A DNA stretch of 64,000 nt from Cavia porcellus (GCF_034190915.1 NW_026947499.1:3223950-3287949), one strand, 5' to 3'; positions 1 through 13,162 are shown, counted from the first letter of the stretch. Made by a program: numbers and translations. The notes: generated by a model not told the origin, from the letters alone.

Positions 1-1280
1 AAGTCTTCTTTGGTGGTACCCTGCAAGATTCAGACTTTTAATCTCTCAGGTTAAAAATACAAGGATTACTTTAGCTCCTCATTTCCTTAGAAACTGTTAG
101 CAAGACCTTCAATGATAAAACTTGGATCACAGCCCCTTCATGAACTAAGCCGTGAACTAAGCACTTTGATCAGAGAGATGGAAGGCTGGCTTGCCAGGCT
201 GCACCACATGGTTACCTCAGAGTCCAGCTTCCCCAGCGATCAAAGAGGCAGTCTTGTTGCCAAAGGGAAATGCATGGAAATGAATATAAGGCCCAAGTAT
301 CATGTAATTACCTCTCTATGCACAGGCTCTCTACAAACTATACAAGAGGAAAGAGGCTTGCAGAGAACAATAACTCAAATGTACACTGTAAATGCAGTAT
401 TGCATTAATTCAATCCTAGACACGATTCACATGCTTATTAACTCCCAAGAATATTAAGTAGGTGACATTACCACCCCAACATTGCAAGAGAGGAAACCGA
501 GGTAGGCAAAGCTTCAATCACTTAATAGCTCTAAACCCAGCACGCTGCAATCACTTCTTTCTCTGCTCTAACTCAGGGACCAAGGCTCACATTCTGGTCT
601 CAACTCTGGAGCCCTCAGCAAGTCCTTGCTCAGCCACAAATTCATCTCCAGACAGAGAGGACAGTAGAAATCACTCAGCTGGTCTCACAGGGTTGTTACA
701 AGAACACAGTGCAACACCCACATCCATTTGACCAATAAACATAATCGACCCAGTCATGGTCTAGCGCGGGATGTCGAGCGAGTGGATGCAGAAGTTCTTT
801 GTAAAATACGAAACAGGAAAACAGGTAAGATGGTATGATTTTCCTCTTGCCTCATGGAAGCCCTCAGTGGACTCACTAGGTGTCAGTATTCAGTGTGTGG
901 TAACCGAGCCTGGAGAACATTTCCAACATGATCAGAAGACTGCAAGAGGCAGCCTTTCCCCATCACATCCCAGAAGAAACTATCGCTGAGCAGTGCTCAT
1001 CAATAACTGAGCTCTGTTCAATGAAATTTACACGGTGCTGTGCCTCACCTCTGGGGGTGTATATCAGCACCCCTTTCCTGATATGAAGTTGCCGAGGGCA
1101 GTCAGACAGAAGCAATCTCAGCCACGCTTTGGATATGGCTGCAGGAGCAGCAGCAGGGAAAGGTCAGCCTCCTTTCTGAGCACTGGTGAATGCTACATGT
1201 ATTGGTCACTATTGCATTGCTGGGGCCAAGAACCTGATATACACAACTTAAAGGGCAAAAGATTCATGTTAGCTCTGTGG
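1..1280. other. unassigned non-coding DNA
   Basis: No gene or clear repeat is recognised. Open frames here are at most about 150 codons, start at arbitrary ATGs and resemble no protein family I know. The GC-richer patch near 760-790 contains isolated CpGs but is too short to call a CpG island. Confidence 0.4.
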
Positions 1281-1284
1281 GCTC

Positions 1285-1545
1285 AGAAAGTTCAATCCCT
1301 GTTCACCTGGATCCAAGGCAGAAATGGCATGGCAAAAGAGCCTGGCAAAGGAAATCTGCCCAATCCATGGCAGCCAGGAAGCAAAAAGAACAGGAAAGTC
1401 AGAGAGAAATATCTTCCAAGACAGGCTCCTGTGACTCAGCTCCTCCACCCTTACCCTCCTTCCAGCACATTCACCACGGGGTGAATCCACAGATGAACAG
1501 AGTCCTCCACAACCCAGTTGCCTCCCAAAAGCTCCACTTCTGAAC
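1285..1545 (-). repeat. MaLR-type LTR fragment (ERVL-MaLR), minus strand
   Basis: The stretch with 'gatccaaggcagaaatggc' and 'ccatggcagccaggaagc' is the reverse complement of the 3' half of a MaLR LTR. The same word pair recurs in reverse orientation near 59370-59430. It is diverged and has no coding content; the overlapping open frames on both strands are by-products. The family is recognised from remembered consensus style rather than an alignment. Confidence 0.5.
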
Positions 1546-2204
1546 AAAGAAGATTTCTATGAGTACTTTTCAAGTCTCAAGCGCTCACCACTGACTTGGC
1601 TCCATCAGAGAATAATATTCTTTCCTGTAAAGTGATTGCCTTTGCAAAGGAGTGAAAGAGGTTAAGGGTTCCCTGGGAAGCTGCGTTTTCCTCACTTGAA
1701 TCAGCCTTAGCTAGCATCTGGAATTACTCGCTGAAAGGAGCCTGCAGCTGTGGTATATGTGAAATTTTCATATGCAATTGGAGGGATCCCTGGAGGTGGT
1801 CAGCAGTTAACTTGGAAACCACAAGGGCATCATGGACTTTTACCAACTTAAATAGAACCTGAGACCTCCTTCACTCGGCTTGGTCACATGGAATTCCAGA
1901 AGTTTAACAATTTTTTCGGTATTTGTGACATGCAGAATATACCACAGCCCCAAAGCTTTCCACTTCATAATCCCCAGGACCTGTGAATGTGCTTCCTCAC
2001 CTAGCACAGAGGAGCTGAGGTTGCAGATTGAACTAGGCTTACTCTTCAGCAGATGCCGAGATGGGAAGATGGTTCTGTGTCTTTCAGGTGCGCTCAGTGT
2101 AATTACAGGTGTCCGCTCCATGGACAGAAGAAACAGAAGAGAAGAAACCATGGATCTGGAACATGAAGAAGACTAAAGTTGACTACTTGTTCTGGAGATA
2201 GAGA

Positions 2205-2390
2205 AAGGGGCCCAGAAGTGGAGAAATCTGGGCGGTCTCCAGAAACAAGGAAAGGTCAAGAAACAGATTCTTCCAGGCTGTCTCTAACAGCAATGTGGTG
2301 GCAGAGCACTTAATTTAAGTCCACTGTGACTAATTCCAGCCTTCAGACCTCCAGAATGATCTCTCTGGCATAAGAAATATAAGCAATGTT
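2205..2390 (+). repeat. MLT1/MaLR-like LTR 3' portion
   Basis: The order 'gaaacagattcttccaggc', then 'cttcagacctccagaatg', then 'taagaaatataag' follows the 3' half of an MLT1 LTR. It is old and has lost its polyadenylation region. No partner LTR or internal region is visible next to it. Confidence 0.5.
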
Positions 2391-2399
2391 CAAGTCTGA

Positions 2400-5300
2400 C
2401 CCACAGATTGACGGGAAGGGCCAAGTGAGATAGAAAAGGGCAAAACTGAGCACCGTGTCTGTCACAGATGACGCTGGAATAAAATAAAGACCCTGCCTGA
2501 AAAGAAATAAGAATTTGGTTTATCCTGAGCCAAGTGCAAGTGATTTTGGCCTGGAAACATGGATTCTAGTTATCCTGAATGACATGTGCTATTGTGGAAA
2601 ATATTCCTTAAACTTTGATGGTCACAGAACAAAAGCAAGTCATGAATCAATACATTTACCCACGACATTGATGGGATATCACATAGTCTGATGATATCAG
2701 GAAGAGGAAAACTCTTCTATGTATTTCATATGTTATTGTAGAGAATTCTTAGTTTTAAGGTGGATGGAGACTAGAGGTTGGGTGACCTTCACGGTAACAT
2801 TAAGTTTATCTTTTTAGTCATGAGAATGTGAGAATTTTCAGATAGAGAACTTAAAGTAATTGGTTATTACTAGGTTTAAGAGAGCCCCAATTCATTTGGT
2901 TCCCAACATAATTGGAGCCCATTTCTCCAAAATCATGAGTGTCTTAATTCTTTATAAATCCGGAGTTTATAAAATATACTCTAGAGTAAATTTAGGTAAA
3001 GTTAGAAGGTGAGCTATAAAGACTAAAAAGACAGATTAGGAACAAGTCCCCTGACCAGAACAACACTGATCTTCTATATTGGACTTGTGTTAAACAGTTG
3101 ATTTTAAGGTTTATTCTACTTTAAAAAGTTTTTTTGTTGTTGTTGTTAAATCTTACTCCTGTACCCAAGTGTGTTAAAGGCAGGTTGTATTGGCTGTATG
3201 GTAGCAGACTGTTATATTTTCTGGAATTTGGAAAGCTAATTTGTAGTTGCCTTGTTAATACCTTGGAATTGTCTACAGTGGAGTATTTGCATAAAGGATA
3301 TTCATAATTGCTGCAAATCAGTCATTTTCTATAGAGAGCTGGTTTTTAAATATTTGCAAGTACTTCTTTAATATTGGTTGTTATAATAATGTTACCTACA
3401 AATTATTTCTCTTTGAGTTTTAAAAAAAAATTTTAGTACATGTTTGTAATACATAATTTTATTACAAGGTCAACCAAGGTCAGGCCATCTACAGCTTCCA
3501 TACTGATGGGGCTTTCTCAGAAAACTTTGCAGCGAAAATGCTATTGATGCAAAGGTCACAATCAGAACGACTGTGGGCATTGTCCTACGAGAAGAGAAAC
3601 CCTCAATTCATTTAATTCAAAGTAAATCATCCGAATATTTCAATAATAAAGCTTGGGATTTAATTGAAATACTTTCTCCTCTCAAGTGTATGACCAACTT
3701 TATTGTGAGCTAAATTTTATAGGAAAAACAAACAGAACTTGTATTGGTATACTTTAAAAGTCTAAATAGTTGGGAGTTGAGAAGGAAATGTATTCTGACA
3801 CAACCATAAACTTGTTTCTTGTTTGGGTTTAGTGCTTTTCTCCCTGGAAGGTAAGTAATTTTTAGACCATTTCTCATTTATATCATTTCTCATTTTTCAT
3901 CTCCAAAGATGAGTAAAATTTTGCAATGTAAGGACTGTGCTCAGGGAGTTTACAGACTCAGCGGCAGAACATCTGGAGAATTCACTTCAAGTCTTAAGCA
4001 TGGATAGGTGCACGTGAAGCCTTCCAACTTTAGAAGCTTATGATGTATGCAGTGAAGATCAGATCCAAGACACAGAGTGGGAAACAAGGCTGCTACAAAA
4101 CCAGAAAGCTGGAGAGAGAGCCAAATCCAAGAAATAGGAGCCTCTCTGCTTCTGGATATGTGATTAAGGGGGAGTGCTTAGAGGGTTAAGAAATGCTTTG
4201 GGGAAGAACATTAACAAATTCTTAGCACAAAGCTTCTCCTTCCAGCATGGCAGGATATGGAGGTGCTCAGGTTCAGGAAGACCCTCTTCTGCCCATCTCT
4301 TCTGTTAGGCTTACTGCATCCTAATTGCCATCACTGTTTGATTCCTTTCCTTCTTAGAATCCACGAGAGAAGTTGATAGAGACAGAATGGGGTAGGCACT
4401 CTCACTCTGCTTCACATCTGAGCTCTGATGAACAGCAGCACCACATATCAGGGAGGTAATCCTTAATGTCTTCTAATACTTAACAATGACCATCACCCAA
4501 GTGGTATGGCAGTAGTCTGGAGACACCGGGACATGTCAGGACACTTGTCTCTATCTTGAGCACCTCTCACAGTGTCTCTCAGATGGGCCAAGCAACCTTA
4601 ATAAATGAGTAGTCGTAACATTTGTCAGACATGTGTGTTACCACCAGCCAGTTCCTTGCCTGGAATAAAGGGGACGTCTTACACATACTCAGTGAATCCT
4701 ACAAAGGTGGAAAATGTGTGCCCACCTCCCACAAGGAGCACATGCAGCCCATCAGTAGAGCATGCTGGCAGCAGAAGATGACCCCATCCATCACGGGAGA
4801 GGGAAACGCTTTGGAGTAGGAGGGACTGGCAATGGAAGGTGACTCCCATTCATCAGAGAAGAGCAGGAGGCTTTGGAGCCAGGGGAAGTTGGGATCCAGC
4901 CCTGGCCCAGCCACCATGCTCCAGCAGACCCGCTCTGTAAACCCACCCACTGAAGGAATCTTTAGTGCCAAAGCTCTTTCTTGTAGCTGCTGCACACCAA
5001 CACAGGGAATTCGCTGCTGTCCTAAGGCCAGTGCTCTTCTCCAGAGGTCAGATCATGTCCTGCACAGGCAGGAAGCAGGTAATGTTAGGGCCCTCTGACA
5101 GCACATCTGAAAATGCCTACCTCATGCACCTACCACAGGCCACGCTGGAAAGTGGGTGTTGCTGTGAGGCTGTGATGGCTTTCAGATGTCAAGGCTCTTT
5201 CGTGAGCCCTTTATCACCTCATTAGTACCTAGTCCTACTCAAAGCCAAGAAGCTGAATTATTGCAGAAATAAATCCACAGACACTATCAGCAAGGTGAAC

Positions 5301-5730
5301 ATGAGCACACTCCTGTTTCTCCATTAGCATGAAAGCTTACATTGCCCGTTAATGATGTACAAGAGACTTTTGAGAAGCTACAAGTTACAACTTCCCCACA
5401 CAATGCAAAGCTTATACCTGAAAACATGAGCCCTCCAGTTAACCAGAACCCTCTGTACTCATGCATCACACTCCAATCATGTCGTGGAAGTTACAGTCAT
5501 GTTCCTCCCTCCTGAGAAAGCTTTCAGAGAAACTCGGCTGGAGAAAGTAGTAATCAGTCACCTGCCTTCTACATGACATGGTGGGGAAAGAAAAGAATTT
5601 TGCTACTCGCTGTTTTTGAACTTTGCTACTATTCCATAAGAACCAGGTCTGCGTGCTGCAGGGTCACACAGAACAGCACTTCATTAATGCCCTGTGCTTG
5701 ACAGCATTGGCACTAGTGCCAGCAGGCTGC
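2400..5730. other. unassigned non-coding DNA
   Basis: AT-rich sequence to about 3,900, then more balanced composition. A short stretch at 3475-3610 has the feel of decayed coding sequence but I cannot name a family. No RNA gene, splice pattern or promoter is evident. Confidence 0.4.
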
Positions 5731-5734
5731 AAAC

Positions 5735-5942
5735 CCTGGCTCAACCATGCATGTACTACCTGACCTTGGGTGAGCTATTTAATCTCCCAATGCCTCTGCT
5801 TCATTATCTATAATCAGTTTTTTATAATCAGTTTAATAAATTGCATTACTTGCCTCAAATTTTTTTGAGTAGATTAAGTCAATATTTTTCATATGTGTAT
5901 AATTGTATAATTCATGTAATAAACACTCAATAAATGCAAGTC
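5735..5942 (+). repeat. MIR SINE
   Basis: The conserved MIR core is readable: 'actacctgaccttgggtgagc' style box near 5755-5775, then 'ctcccaatgcctctgcttc', ending in 'aataaacactcaataaatgc'. MIRs are ancient tRNA-derived SINEs shared by mammals. A direct duplication of 'tataatcagtt' at 5808-5832 interrupts the middle. Confidence 0.8.
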
Positions 5943-6379
5943 AATCAAAAGTTGTAAGATCACATTTGGCTTAGGAAGGTTGATACTCATTCCATAAAAG
6001 TAGTTCCCAAAGCTCTTTGTGCATCATTCTGAATGGGGATGAAATCATGTCCGTTTGCATATCTTAAAAAAATCTCACAACCATAAAGAACACATAGATC
6101 CTAATCCTGGTCTCCAGGCAAGTACTCCACAAAATTCCATCAATGAAAAATATGTTAACATACACTAATTAGCAAAGCTGAAGATTATGTTTATTTTTTC
6201 ATTCCTGTTAATGTAGCAGTAAGTTCTCACATTGCCCAAATTCCCTTTTACCCCTTTTTATTTAGTGGAGTAGGTGCAGGATACCAGAATATCAGATCCT
6301 CTTTTTCCCCCCAAATTTTGGACTCTAAAATCTGTTTCCTCTCTGTCATTGCTACAGTTTGTGGGTTTGGATGGCTCCC

Positions 6380-6620
6380 AAGCCCCATGCAGTCCTGGAG
6401 ACAGCTGAGTCTAGCATTTGTGATTGGTTCATTGTCCAGCACTGGGATTGGCAGTGTGAGTGCTGCACCCACCCAGGGGCAGGGCCAGCATACAATATAA
6501 GGGTGGGAAGGAGGCGTACCCCTTCCCTTTTACCCTTTCCCTCTTGTTGCTTGTGGCTGCCCAATGAAAGGTTGCCCCTCAGCCACGTCACTCTGCCTTG
6601 GAGCCAGCTTAGCTTACAGT
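6380..6620 (+). promoter_or_regulatory. promoter-like patch, possibly part of an old LTR
   Basis: Two ATTGG (inverted CCAAT) boxes lie at 6423-6427 and 6447-6451. A TATA-like TATAA lies at 6496-6500 about 45 bp downstream of the second, and a direct CCAAT lies at 6561-6565. This spacing is what a pol II promoter or LTR U3 would show. A pyrimidine-rich tract follows (6520-6545). No coding exon is recognisable downstream, so a decayed LTR is the likelier source. Motif hits this short also occur by chance. Confidence 0.3.
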
Positions 6621-6630
6621 CCAAAAAGTG

Positions 6631-6675
6631 TAATTTAGGGCATCCTTAATTAGGGCATCCCTAATTAGGGCATCA
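6631..6675 (+). repeat. three tandem 15-bp units
   Basis: The unit 'ttagggcatcc(c/t)taa' occurs three times with 15-bp spacing (AGGG at 6637, 6652 and 6667). It directly follows the promoter-like patch. Confidence 0.85.
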
Positions 6676-6679
6676 GGTA

Positions 6680-8630
6680 TTTTGCCCCAGCAACAAGAGA
6701 AAAATAATCAAGATAGTCACCAAAAAATCTTACAATCTTAGGATAAAGAACAGGTACATTTTTAATATTACTGCAATTTAAATGAGCACTTTTACTGACT
6801 CTTTCTTCCTGAGCTAATGCACAAAGTGTCTGCTACATAGTTGCGTGGCTTACTGGAGCCTGGACTTGCTGCTGCTGCACAGAGAGGTGAGGCCAGGCCA
6901 TGTCACAACTTGGTAGCCTAGGAAAAGCTGAGAATTCAGAATTTAAAGTACAGTTCCCACTGACTCTATATTCCTTTTTATGCCATCATAATGTTGAAAA
7001 ACTACAAGGCGAACCATTGTATGCTGAGTGTAGTCTGCTTATCACTAGTAAATCAGATAGATACAGTTAGATTGATGATGAGTAACTGGCTCACGTGATG
7101 AGCAGGGCCACATCTGGTGCTGCAGATCCCAAGAAGCTTGTGCTCTAAACTCTAGTCTGAATTTACAGCTGTGAGGATGAGGAATAGCAATGTTCTATTC
7201 CTCAGCCGAGGCCAAGACAAAAGTTGGATGTCCCCGCTGAAGCAGCGGCCAGGTAAATCCTTGGTTCCATCCAGATCAGAAAGAATCAGATAATACCCAC
7301 CCTCATTGGCGAGAACCATTTGCTTTAAGATACAATGTCTTCAAATGCTCCTCTCATCTGAAAACACCTCACAGATACACCCAGAAATAATGTTTCATCC
7401 CATATATGTCCCAGCACCCACCACCCAGTCAAGATGGCATGTGAATTGGACATGAGAGAAAGCAACCAGGAAGAAGGTAACAATGACACAAAACTCATAT
7501 TGCACCTGACTTCCTGTCTCAGGGTGTGAGGGTGAGGGTCTCCTCTTGGGCACCCATGTCAGGCTCTTCGCAGGAAGGACAAAGGGTCACCAAGGAGTCT
7601 TGGAGGTGCACCCTTGCCAACACCACTGCTGGGTGCCATGATTCTTGACTCATTCTAACCTGATGATTGTAGAAAGGCAAGAGAAGAGCAGGGTGAAAGG
7701 AAGCTGAAAACCTCAGTTCACCCAGAGGGACTGAGTCCGTGCCCGTCCGCAGACTGTGCTCTCAGGAATCTGATGCAGATCTTGGAAGTCTCTACAGACA
7801 GAAACATGGCACACTCCCTCAGTTTCCAGTGATTTTGCAGCATTTCTAAGAAATATCCTTTTTCTGTCCCAAAATTACAGCTTAAGTTTCTTTTTCCATA
7901 AGTCACAAGCTTTATTTACGCTGCAAGAAGAAATTAATACCCATTACGTTTTCATCATAGAGGAGAAAACTTTGAGGCTCCACTATCTAACCTGAAATTC
8001 TTAAGATTGGAACAAATTTAAATTCAACCTCTATACAAAGACTGCCAAAATATGTGGCAGCATAGACCTCTACATGGTTGTTATTTTTTTCTAAAATGAT
8101 TGAGTAAATGGGCTTAAAAGGCTTGGAAATAAGTTAAAGAAGAGTAAATATTTCTAAAGCCCAAGTTCTTTTCCCTAAGAACTAACTTCTTAAGCTTTGC
8201 TACAAAATGAAAAGCCCAAAGCACATATGTAAAAGCTGGGCAGAAACACAAAATCCTGTGGTTCAAAGGAATCCTTTAAAGAATTTAAAACAGCCATAAG
8301 TGGGATACTAATGAGTTTAGAGATATAAACCAGGCCGGTTACAATGAAAAACAGAAGGAACCCTCCCCCTGCAGGAGAGAAATGTGTTAGTACTCAAATT
8401 AACATCAATTGAGACACAGATAACTTTCATTTCTGTAATTTATTTTATCTTATGCTATACCTTTAAAAAGCAGCATAAGACATTATAAACCAGGTTTGAC
8501 GGTTTTGATATTGAGCTCTAATTTTACTGTTGAGTCTTCAAAAGACTACATTAGCAACAGCACTTGACTCATCCACACCACTCTTGGGCATGTTCCTAAC
8601 AAATTAGAGGAGTGGCATCGTGATCCATAT
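6680..8630. other. unassigned non-coding DNA
   Basis: No gene or named repeat is recognised. There are scattered AT-rich runs and short open frames without family resemblance. Confidence 0.4.
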
Positions 8631-8639
8631 GCAATCATG

Positions 8640-8875
8640 TGTGCAGTAGCACAATCTGCGACAGTTGATGGTCACTGCAGACCAGCTCCCTAACAACAGA
8701 CAAATGGATGAAGAAAATGTGGGAAACAGACAAAATGGAATGTTGGTCATAAGAAGAATAAAATGTCATTTGCAGGAAAATGGGTGGAACTAGTGGCCAC
8801 CACAGTAAGTGAAATTAGGCAGACTCAGAAAAGCAAGCATTTCATGATTTTTCTTCTATGAGAGGTCAAGCAAAG
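8640..8875 (+). repeat. L1 fragment, 3' end region, plus strand
   Basis: The phrases 'acaaatggatgaagaaaatg', 'atttgcaggaaaatgggtgg' and 'aagtgaaattaggcagactc' are the well-known tail of mammalian L1 ORF2. It is old and heavily mutated and gives no open frame of useful length. Confidence 0.8.
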
Positions 8876-9678
8876 CAACGCATAGAATAAGAAGCATAGT
8901 GAGGCTGGGAAGCGAGCAAAGGGACGGTGAGAGGAGGAGGAAAGGCAGAGGGCCTTAGAGGACAGTGGAGACTTGTTAGAGGTTTGTGTCAACTTCCCAA
9001 AGTAAATTCCATTATCCGTAAGAGCAGCATGCACTCACACAACTTTTTATAAAAGAAAATAAAAATAAAACTCACTTGGGGCGTGTGGTTGGCAAAGTCT
9101 CCTGATTTCCACTTCCGCTCTGGGTGACGGGTCAGTGGTTCCCTCTCCAGACAGAAGAAGAACCCCGGAAGGGAAGAACAGCAAGGTATGAGGGAGGAGG
9201 GAGACATGTGGACAATGGCTGGACCACAGAGTGTGGCCGTGGGGGCTCTGCTACCTCCCCAGATGGCCACTTCATTTAGAGGGAACTGAGGCCCCCTCTC
9301 CTGTGGCCAGGGTTTTGGAAAGTGCAAGGCACCAACATGAAAATGAGGGGGAGGAGTCACTGATGCAGCCACTGTACATTCGTGACCTTCATCTGGACCA
9401 TGAAATGTTAAGGTGACACTACATCTTGGAGTGAGGTGATCCTGCAGGTGGCAGGAGGGTCCTGACAGAGACTCACCAGTGGAAGGGCCATGTATTGGGA
9501 GTGCCAGACTTCCTGCTTTACTCCCCAAGTCCTCACAGATGCATCTCACACACACCAGCAGTGCGGTTCTGCGGTGCTGAACACTTCTCCAGTGGGCTGA
9601 ATGATATTTACTTGTCTAAGATTATTAACAGAGTGAAGGTAGTGTTGTTATTGGCTCAAATTTAAAAGCACAGCAACA

Positions 9679-9702
9679 CACACACACACACACGCACACA
9701 CA
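9679..9702 (+). repeat. CA dinucleotide repeat
   Basis: About ten CA units with one CG interruption. Confidence 0.9.
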
Positions 9703-9831
9703 ACCAAAAACAAAGGAGGAGCAATCAGCAAATATAAACATCTCCGTAGAATTTCACGCTAGCAATGTACTGTCCCCCCAACCTCCATCAGACATACAAA
9801 CTTCCAAAGCAGAGGATTTTAGAAAGTTAAA

Positions 9832-9905
9832 AATAGCCATGCAAGGTGGTACAAGCCTGTAATCATTCAGTAGGCTGAAGCAGGAGGTTAACCAGGAATA
9901 CCAAG
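9832..9905 (+). repeat. B1-like (7SL-derived) SINE fragment
   Basis: 'gcaaggtggtacaagcctgt' followed by 'aatcattcagtaggctgaag' and 'caggaggttaacc' is the left part of a B1/Alu-type SINE, including a degenerate pol III A box. The 3' part and A tail are not clear. Confidence 0.7.
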
Positions 9906-9989
9906 GTGGGATCAAGGTGCCGGGGAGTTGGGATGAGAAAAATGTAACAAGATGATTGGACAAAGACATGAGTGGGGAAGAAGCATCTT

Positions 9990-11440
9990 GTGCTGAGTGT
10001 CCCTGGGGCCTGGGAACAAAAGGGCTGAATCCATGCCTGTGAGCAGCCAGGATCAGGCCAGGATAGAGCCAGTCATCTCCACATCTCAGCAGCAGTGCGT
10101 GGATCTCCTTCAGGTGCCCCCTCCGGTGGCCGTGGGTGCATCCTGGTAGGGCTCATGGCACTGATAAAGGTTTCAGACTGGGCACAGGACTCCTGCCTGC
10201 TGAGACACACACGAGGATTTTCCATTCCCTGGATCACAGTGACTGGATCAGTTGTGATCATGTGATCTGATAGAAATTAAATATTTAACATGCAGCTGCA
10301 CCAAATCATGGCTAGAACTATTTTGGAGAAAGTTCATATGACATTATTTTTCCACTTGGCTCTCTAGAGTCTGAGGGCTCAGGAGGGTGGTGCTAGAAGC
10401 CTGTCCAGGCAGACTGTGCTGCCTTTCTGAGCACCAGTTCCAAGTGAAGAAGCCGGGAGCTGTGAGACGCAGAGAGCCACGTCCTAGTGTACAACATCTG
10501 AGGTGTCGGGCCTAGTTTTGCCCGCAGCTGCTACCTCAGGAAGGCCAGTTGGATGGGACGTTTCCTTTAAATTAGTGTCAATTGAATTTTCTGCCATTTA
10601 CAGCAAAAAGTATCTTGACTAATAAGCTGTGTGCAGAAACACCATGCTAAGCATTAGAGAGCAGAAAGATACAAATGTGAGTTGTTTTCCCCCAGTAGAC
10701 ATTTTACCCAACAGAGATAAACTACATTAATTACTACAAACTAAGTTTTCAGCTTGTGATTTATGAGGCAAGTGGTAACATACTCAGAAGATGCTTGCCT
10801 CAGTGGTGGGAAATATTTATCTTTAGACTAAAAGTTTTTCCACTTTTATGTAACAAATTATAAAACAAGATTCCGAATGACCAGACTATTTTCAAGTAAC
10901 TTAAATTTGTTCCAGAACAAACTGTAAGAATATTTATACAAACCTAGAAATATCCAGCACTCAGCAAGGTAAATCCTCAGTGTCTTCCATCCAACAAAAA
11001 CTACCAGACATTTAAAAAGAAAAGAAAATAGCACCAGCATAGAGGAGAAAAACAGTCATTAGAGATCAACTCAGTACAGATTCATAAGGAGGAAAGAGCA
11101 CACGAAGGCATGATTGCAACTTTGTCCTCAATGTTCCAGAAATAATTAGAGCTGAAAGAAAAATAAAACTTTTAAACTAAGTTTGTAGAAATGAAAACTG
11201 TACTGAGATCAAAGGATGCAGAGCAGATTAGATAGCACAGAAGAAAAGCTTAGGACACTTGGGAACATGTCAACAGAAACTATTTGAATCCAAATAAAAG
11301 AGGAGCATAAAGGTGTAAGCAAAGAGGAGAAGGAGTGGGAGGGAGGGAGAGGTGGAGAGAGAAAGAAAGAGAGAGGGAGGAGGAGGAGGAGGTCACCAGG
11401 GAGTTCTGAGGCAGAATTGAACATCTTGATGTGCATGAAA
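9990..11440. other. unassigned non-coding DNA
   Basis: No gene seen. The stretch becomes purine-rich on the plus strand from about 11,300 towards the GAAA tract. Confidence 0.4.
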
Positions 11441-11464
11441 TTTTATTTAGAGAATGAGACAGAG

Positions 11465-11487
11465 AAAGACAGGGAAGGGAGGAAGGA

Positions 11488-11538
<51 letters not shown>

Positions 11539-11615
11539 GAGAAAGGAGAAAGAAAGAAAAAAGAAAAAAAAAGAAAGAAAGAAGAAAGAGAGAGAAAGAA
11601 AGAAAGAAAGACTGA

Positions 11616-11667
<52 letters not shown>

Positions 11668-11670
11668 ATA
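11465..11670 (+). repeat. (GAAA)n / (AAAG)n microsatellite
   Basis: About 200 bp of near-pure GAAA units with interruptions in the middle (11540-11612). Both strands show long open frames here only because the repeat lacks stops. Such all-purine tracts can adopt triplex structure; that is general knowledge and untested here. Confidence 0.97.
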
Positions 11671-12201
11671 TACAAAAGCCTAAAATGTTTCCCGCCTCCT
11701 GCTCCCAGCTTCCAGCAGCTCAGCCAGGCCCGGTTTATTCTCACAATGGGGCTGCAGCACTGAGGAGTGGATTTCTGGGTTTAAAGCCCATCTCTCTCCT
11801 GTACATGAATCTGCCAGCGTTTTGGGGAATCTCTGCCTAATTACATCTGTAACCTGCTGAAAGCTTTTCTTTGTTGTCTGAGAGAATCTTTTTATCCAGC
11901 CTAAGCCAGATGAAAATGTAACACAGCATCACAGTTACCCCGGTGCAAGCAAGCAAATGCCAGCTGTTTAATTAAAACTTAAACCCGATTATCCAGCAAG
12001 ACTGAGAGGAACACTCTGGGGGCTGCATACAAGGATGAAATCCAAGCCAACACTAATGGCTCTAAATGTGAATTAGCCCTGCTGGAAGTTACCAGGATGT
12101 GCCTGGTGATGCAGACCCTGGGCACTGTGATCCTGGGCCAGAGCTGAGCTGATTCTCATAGCAATGAAAATGAATAACTCAATTTGATAAAGAGGCAGAA
12201 G

Positions 12202-12214
12202 ACCCCCCCCCCCC
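12202..12214 (+). repeat. poly-C run
   Basis: An uninterrupted run of about 12 C inside the old L1 fragment. Confidence 0.9.
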
Positions 12215-12810
12215 AGACATCTCTCAAAGAAGACAGACTGGTGACACATATTCAGTGTCACTGTCAGGCAAAGGTACATCAGAGCCACAGTGAATATCGC
12301 CACAGAGCTGTTAAAAGGAGTGTCATTAATAAACTTGAAAAGGCAGTAAGTGTTGGTGAGGTCATGGAGCTCTACGACTTAATTAGCGGGAATCTAAAAT
12401 GCTGAAAAATTAAAGCAGTAAAGATACTTTGGACAGCAGCATGGAAAGTCTTCAAAATACTAAAAAAACAGAAGTAGCATATTGTCTGGTAACCTCGCTT
12501 CTGGATTTTCATCCAAATAACTGAAAGCAGGACATCAGCCTTTCTGTGTTCACTGCCGTCCACAATAGCCAGGATAACGGAGTCAGGCTGGAGTCCACTG
12601 GGCACTGAGTGAGGAAAGAGCCTTTAAAAAGCAAGAAATTCTGCATGTATGTGAAGACATAAACATTAAGGGATGATGCTGTGGAGCAAGCTATTGGTGG
12701 AAGACAAGTACTGCAGGCCCCCGCTTGTGCAGCTATCTAAAACAGTCAAAGTCACAGAAACAGAGCGGAATGCTTGTTAGCGGGAACAGAGGAGACAGAA
12801 CAGAGGAGAC
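12215..12810 (+). repeat. old L1 fragment, 3' ORF2/UTR region, plus strand
   Basis: The order of words matches L1: 'aaggcagtaagtgttggtga', 'gcgggaatctaaaatgctg', 'actttggacagcagcatgg', 'ttcactgccgtccacaatag', then 'ctaaaacagtcaaagtcac' and 'agaaacagagcgg'. All reading frames are broken. This is an ancient 5'-truncated copy. Confidence 0.75.
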
Positions 12811-13162
12811 GCCAGCCAAGGAACTCAGGTCTCAGTTAAGCCTGATTAAAGAGCTCTGGGGACCCTGGATAAAACATGCTGCTTATATTCAACCACGCTG
12901 CTCTGCCCACTTGACAATGCATTGAGAAAGGGATTCACATGAAGAACTCTTTTACAATAAAAGCAAAATAAATCGCGATTGCATGCTGAATTTATGAGGG
13001 CTATAGGGGAAAACCCAGAGACCACTGAGAAAGGAGCCTGCCTTCAGGAGCTGTGCCAGCAGTGACCCTAAACTCACCCCGTTTCCTTCCTCACAAATTG
13101 CACCCATGCCTGAGATTATCATGCCAGTTCTGTCCTGTTTGAGGCTTAGACACTATTTACTC

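Noticed and set aside
3475..3615. possible decayed coding fragment
   Set aside because: No family could be named and the frame is not sustained.
8989..9555. 188-codon minus-strand open frame
   Set aside because: Composition is irregular and no family is recognised; it overlaps the region next to an old L1 end. Probably chance.
11280..11744. 154-codon minus-strand open frame
   Set aside because: It is the translated GAAA microsatellite (F-L-S repeats) with no gene-like ends.
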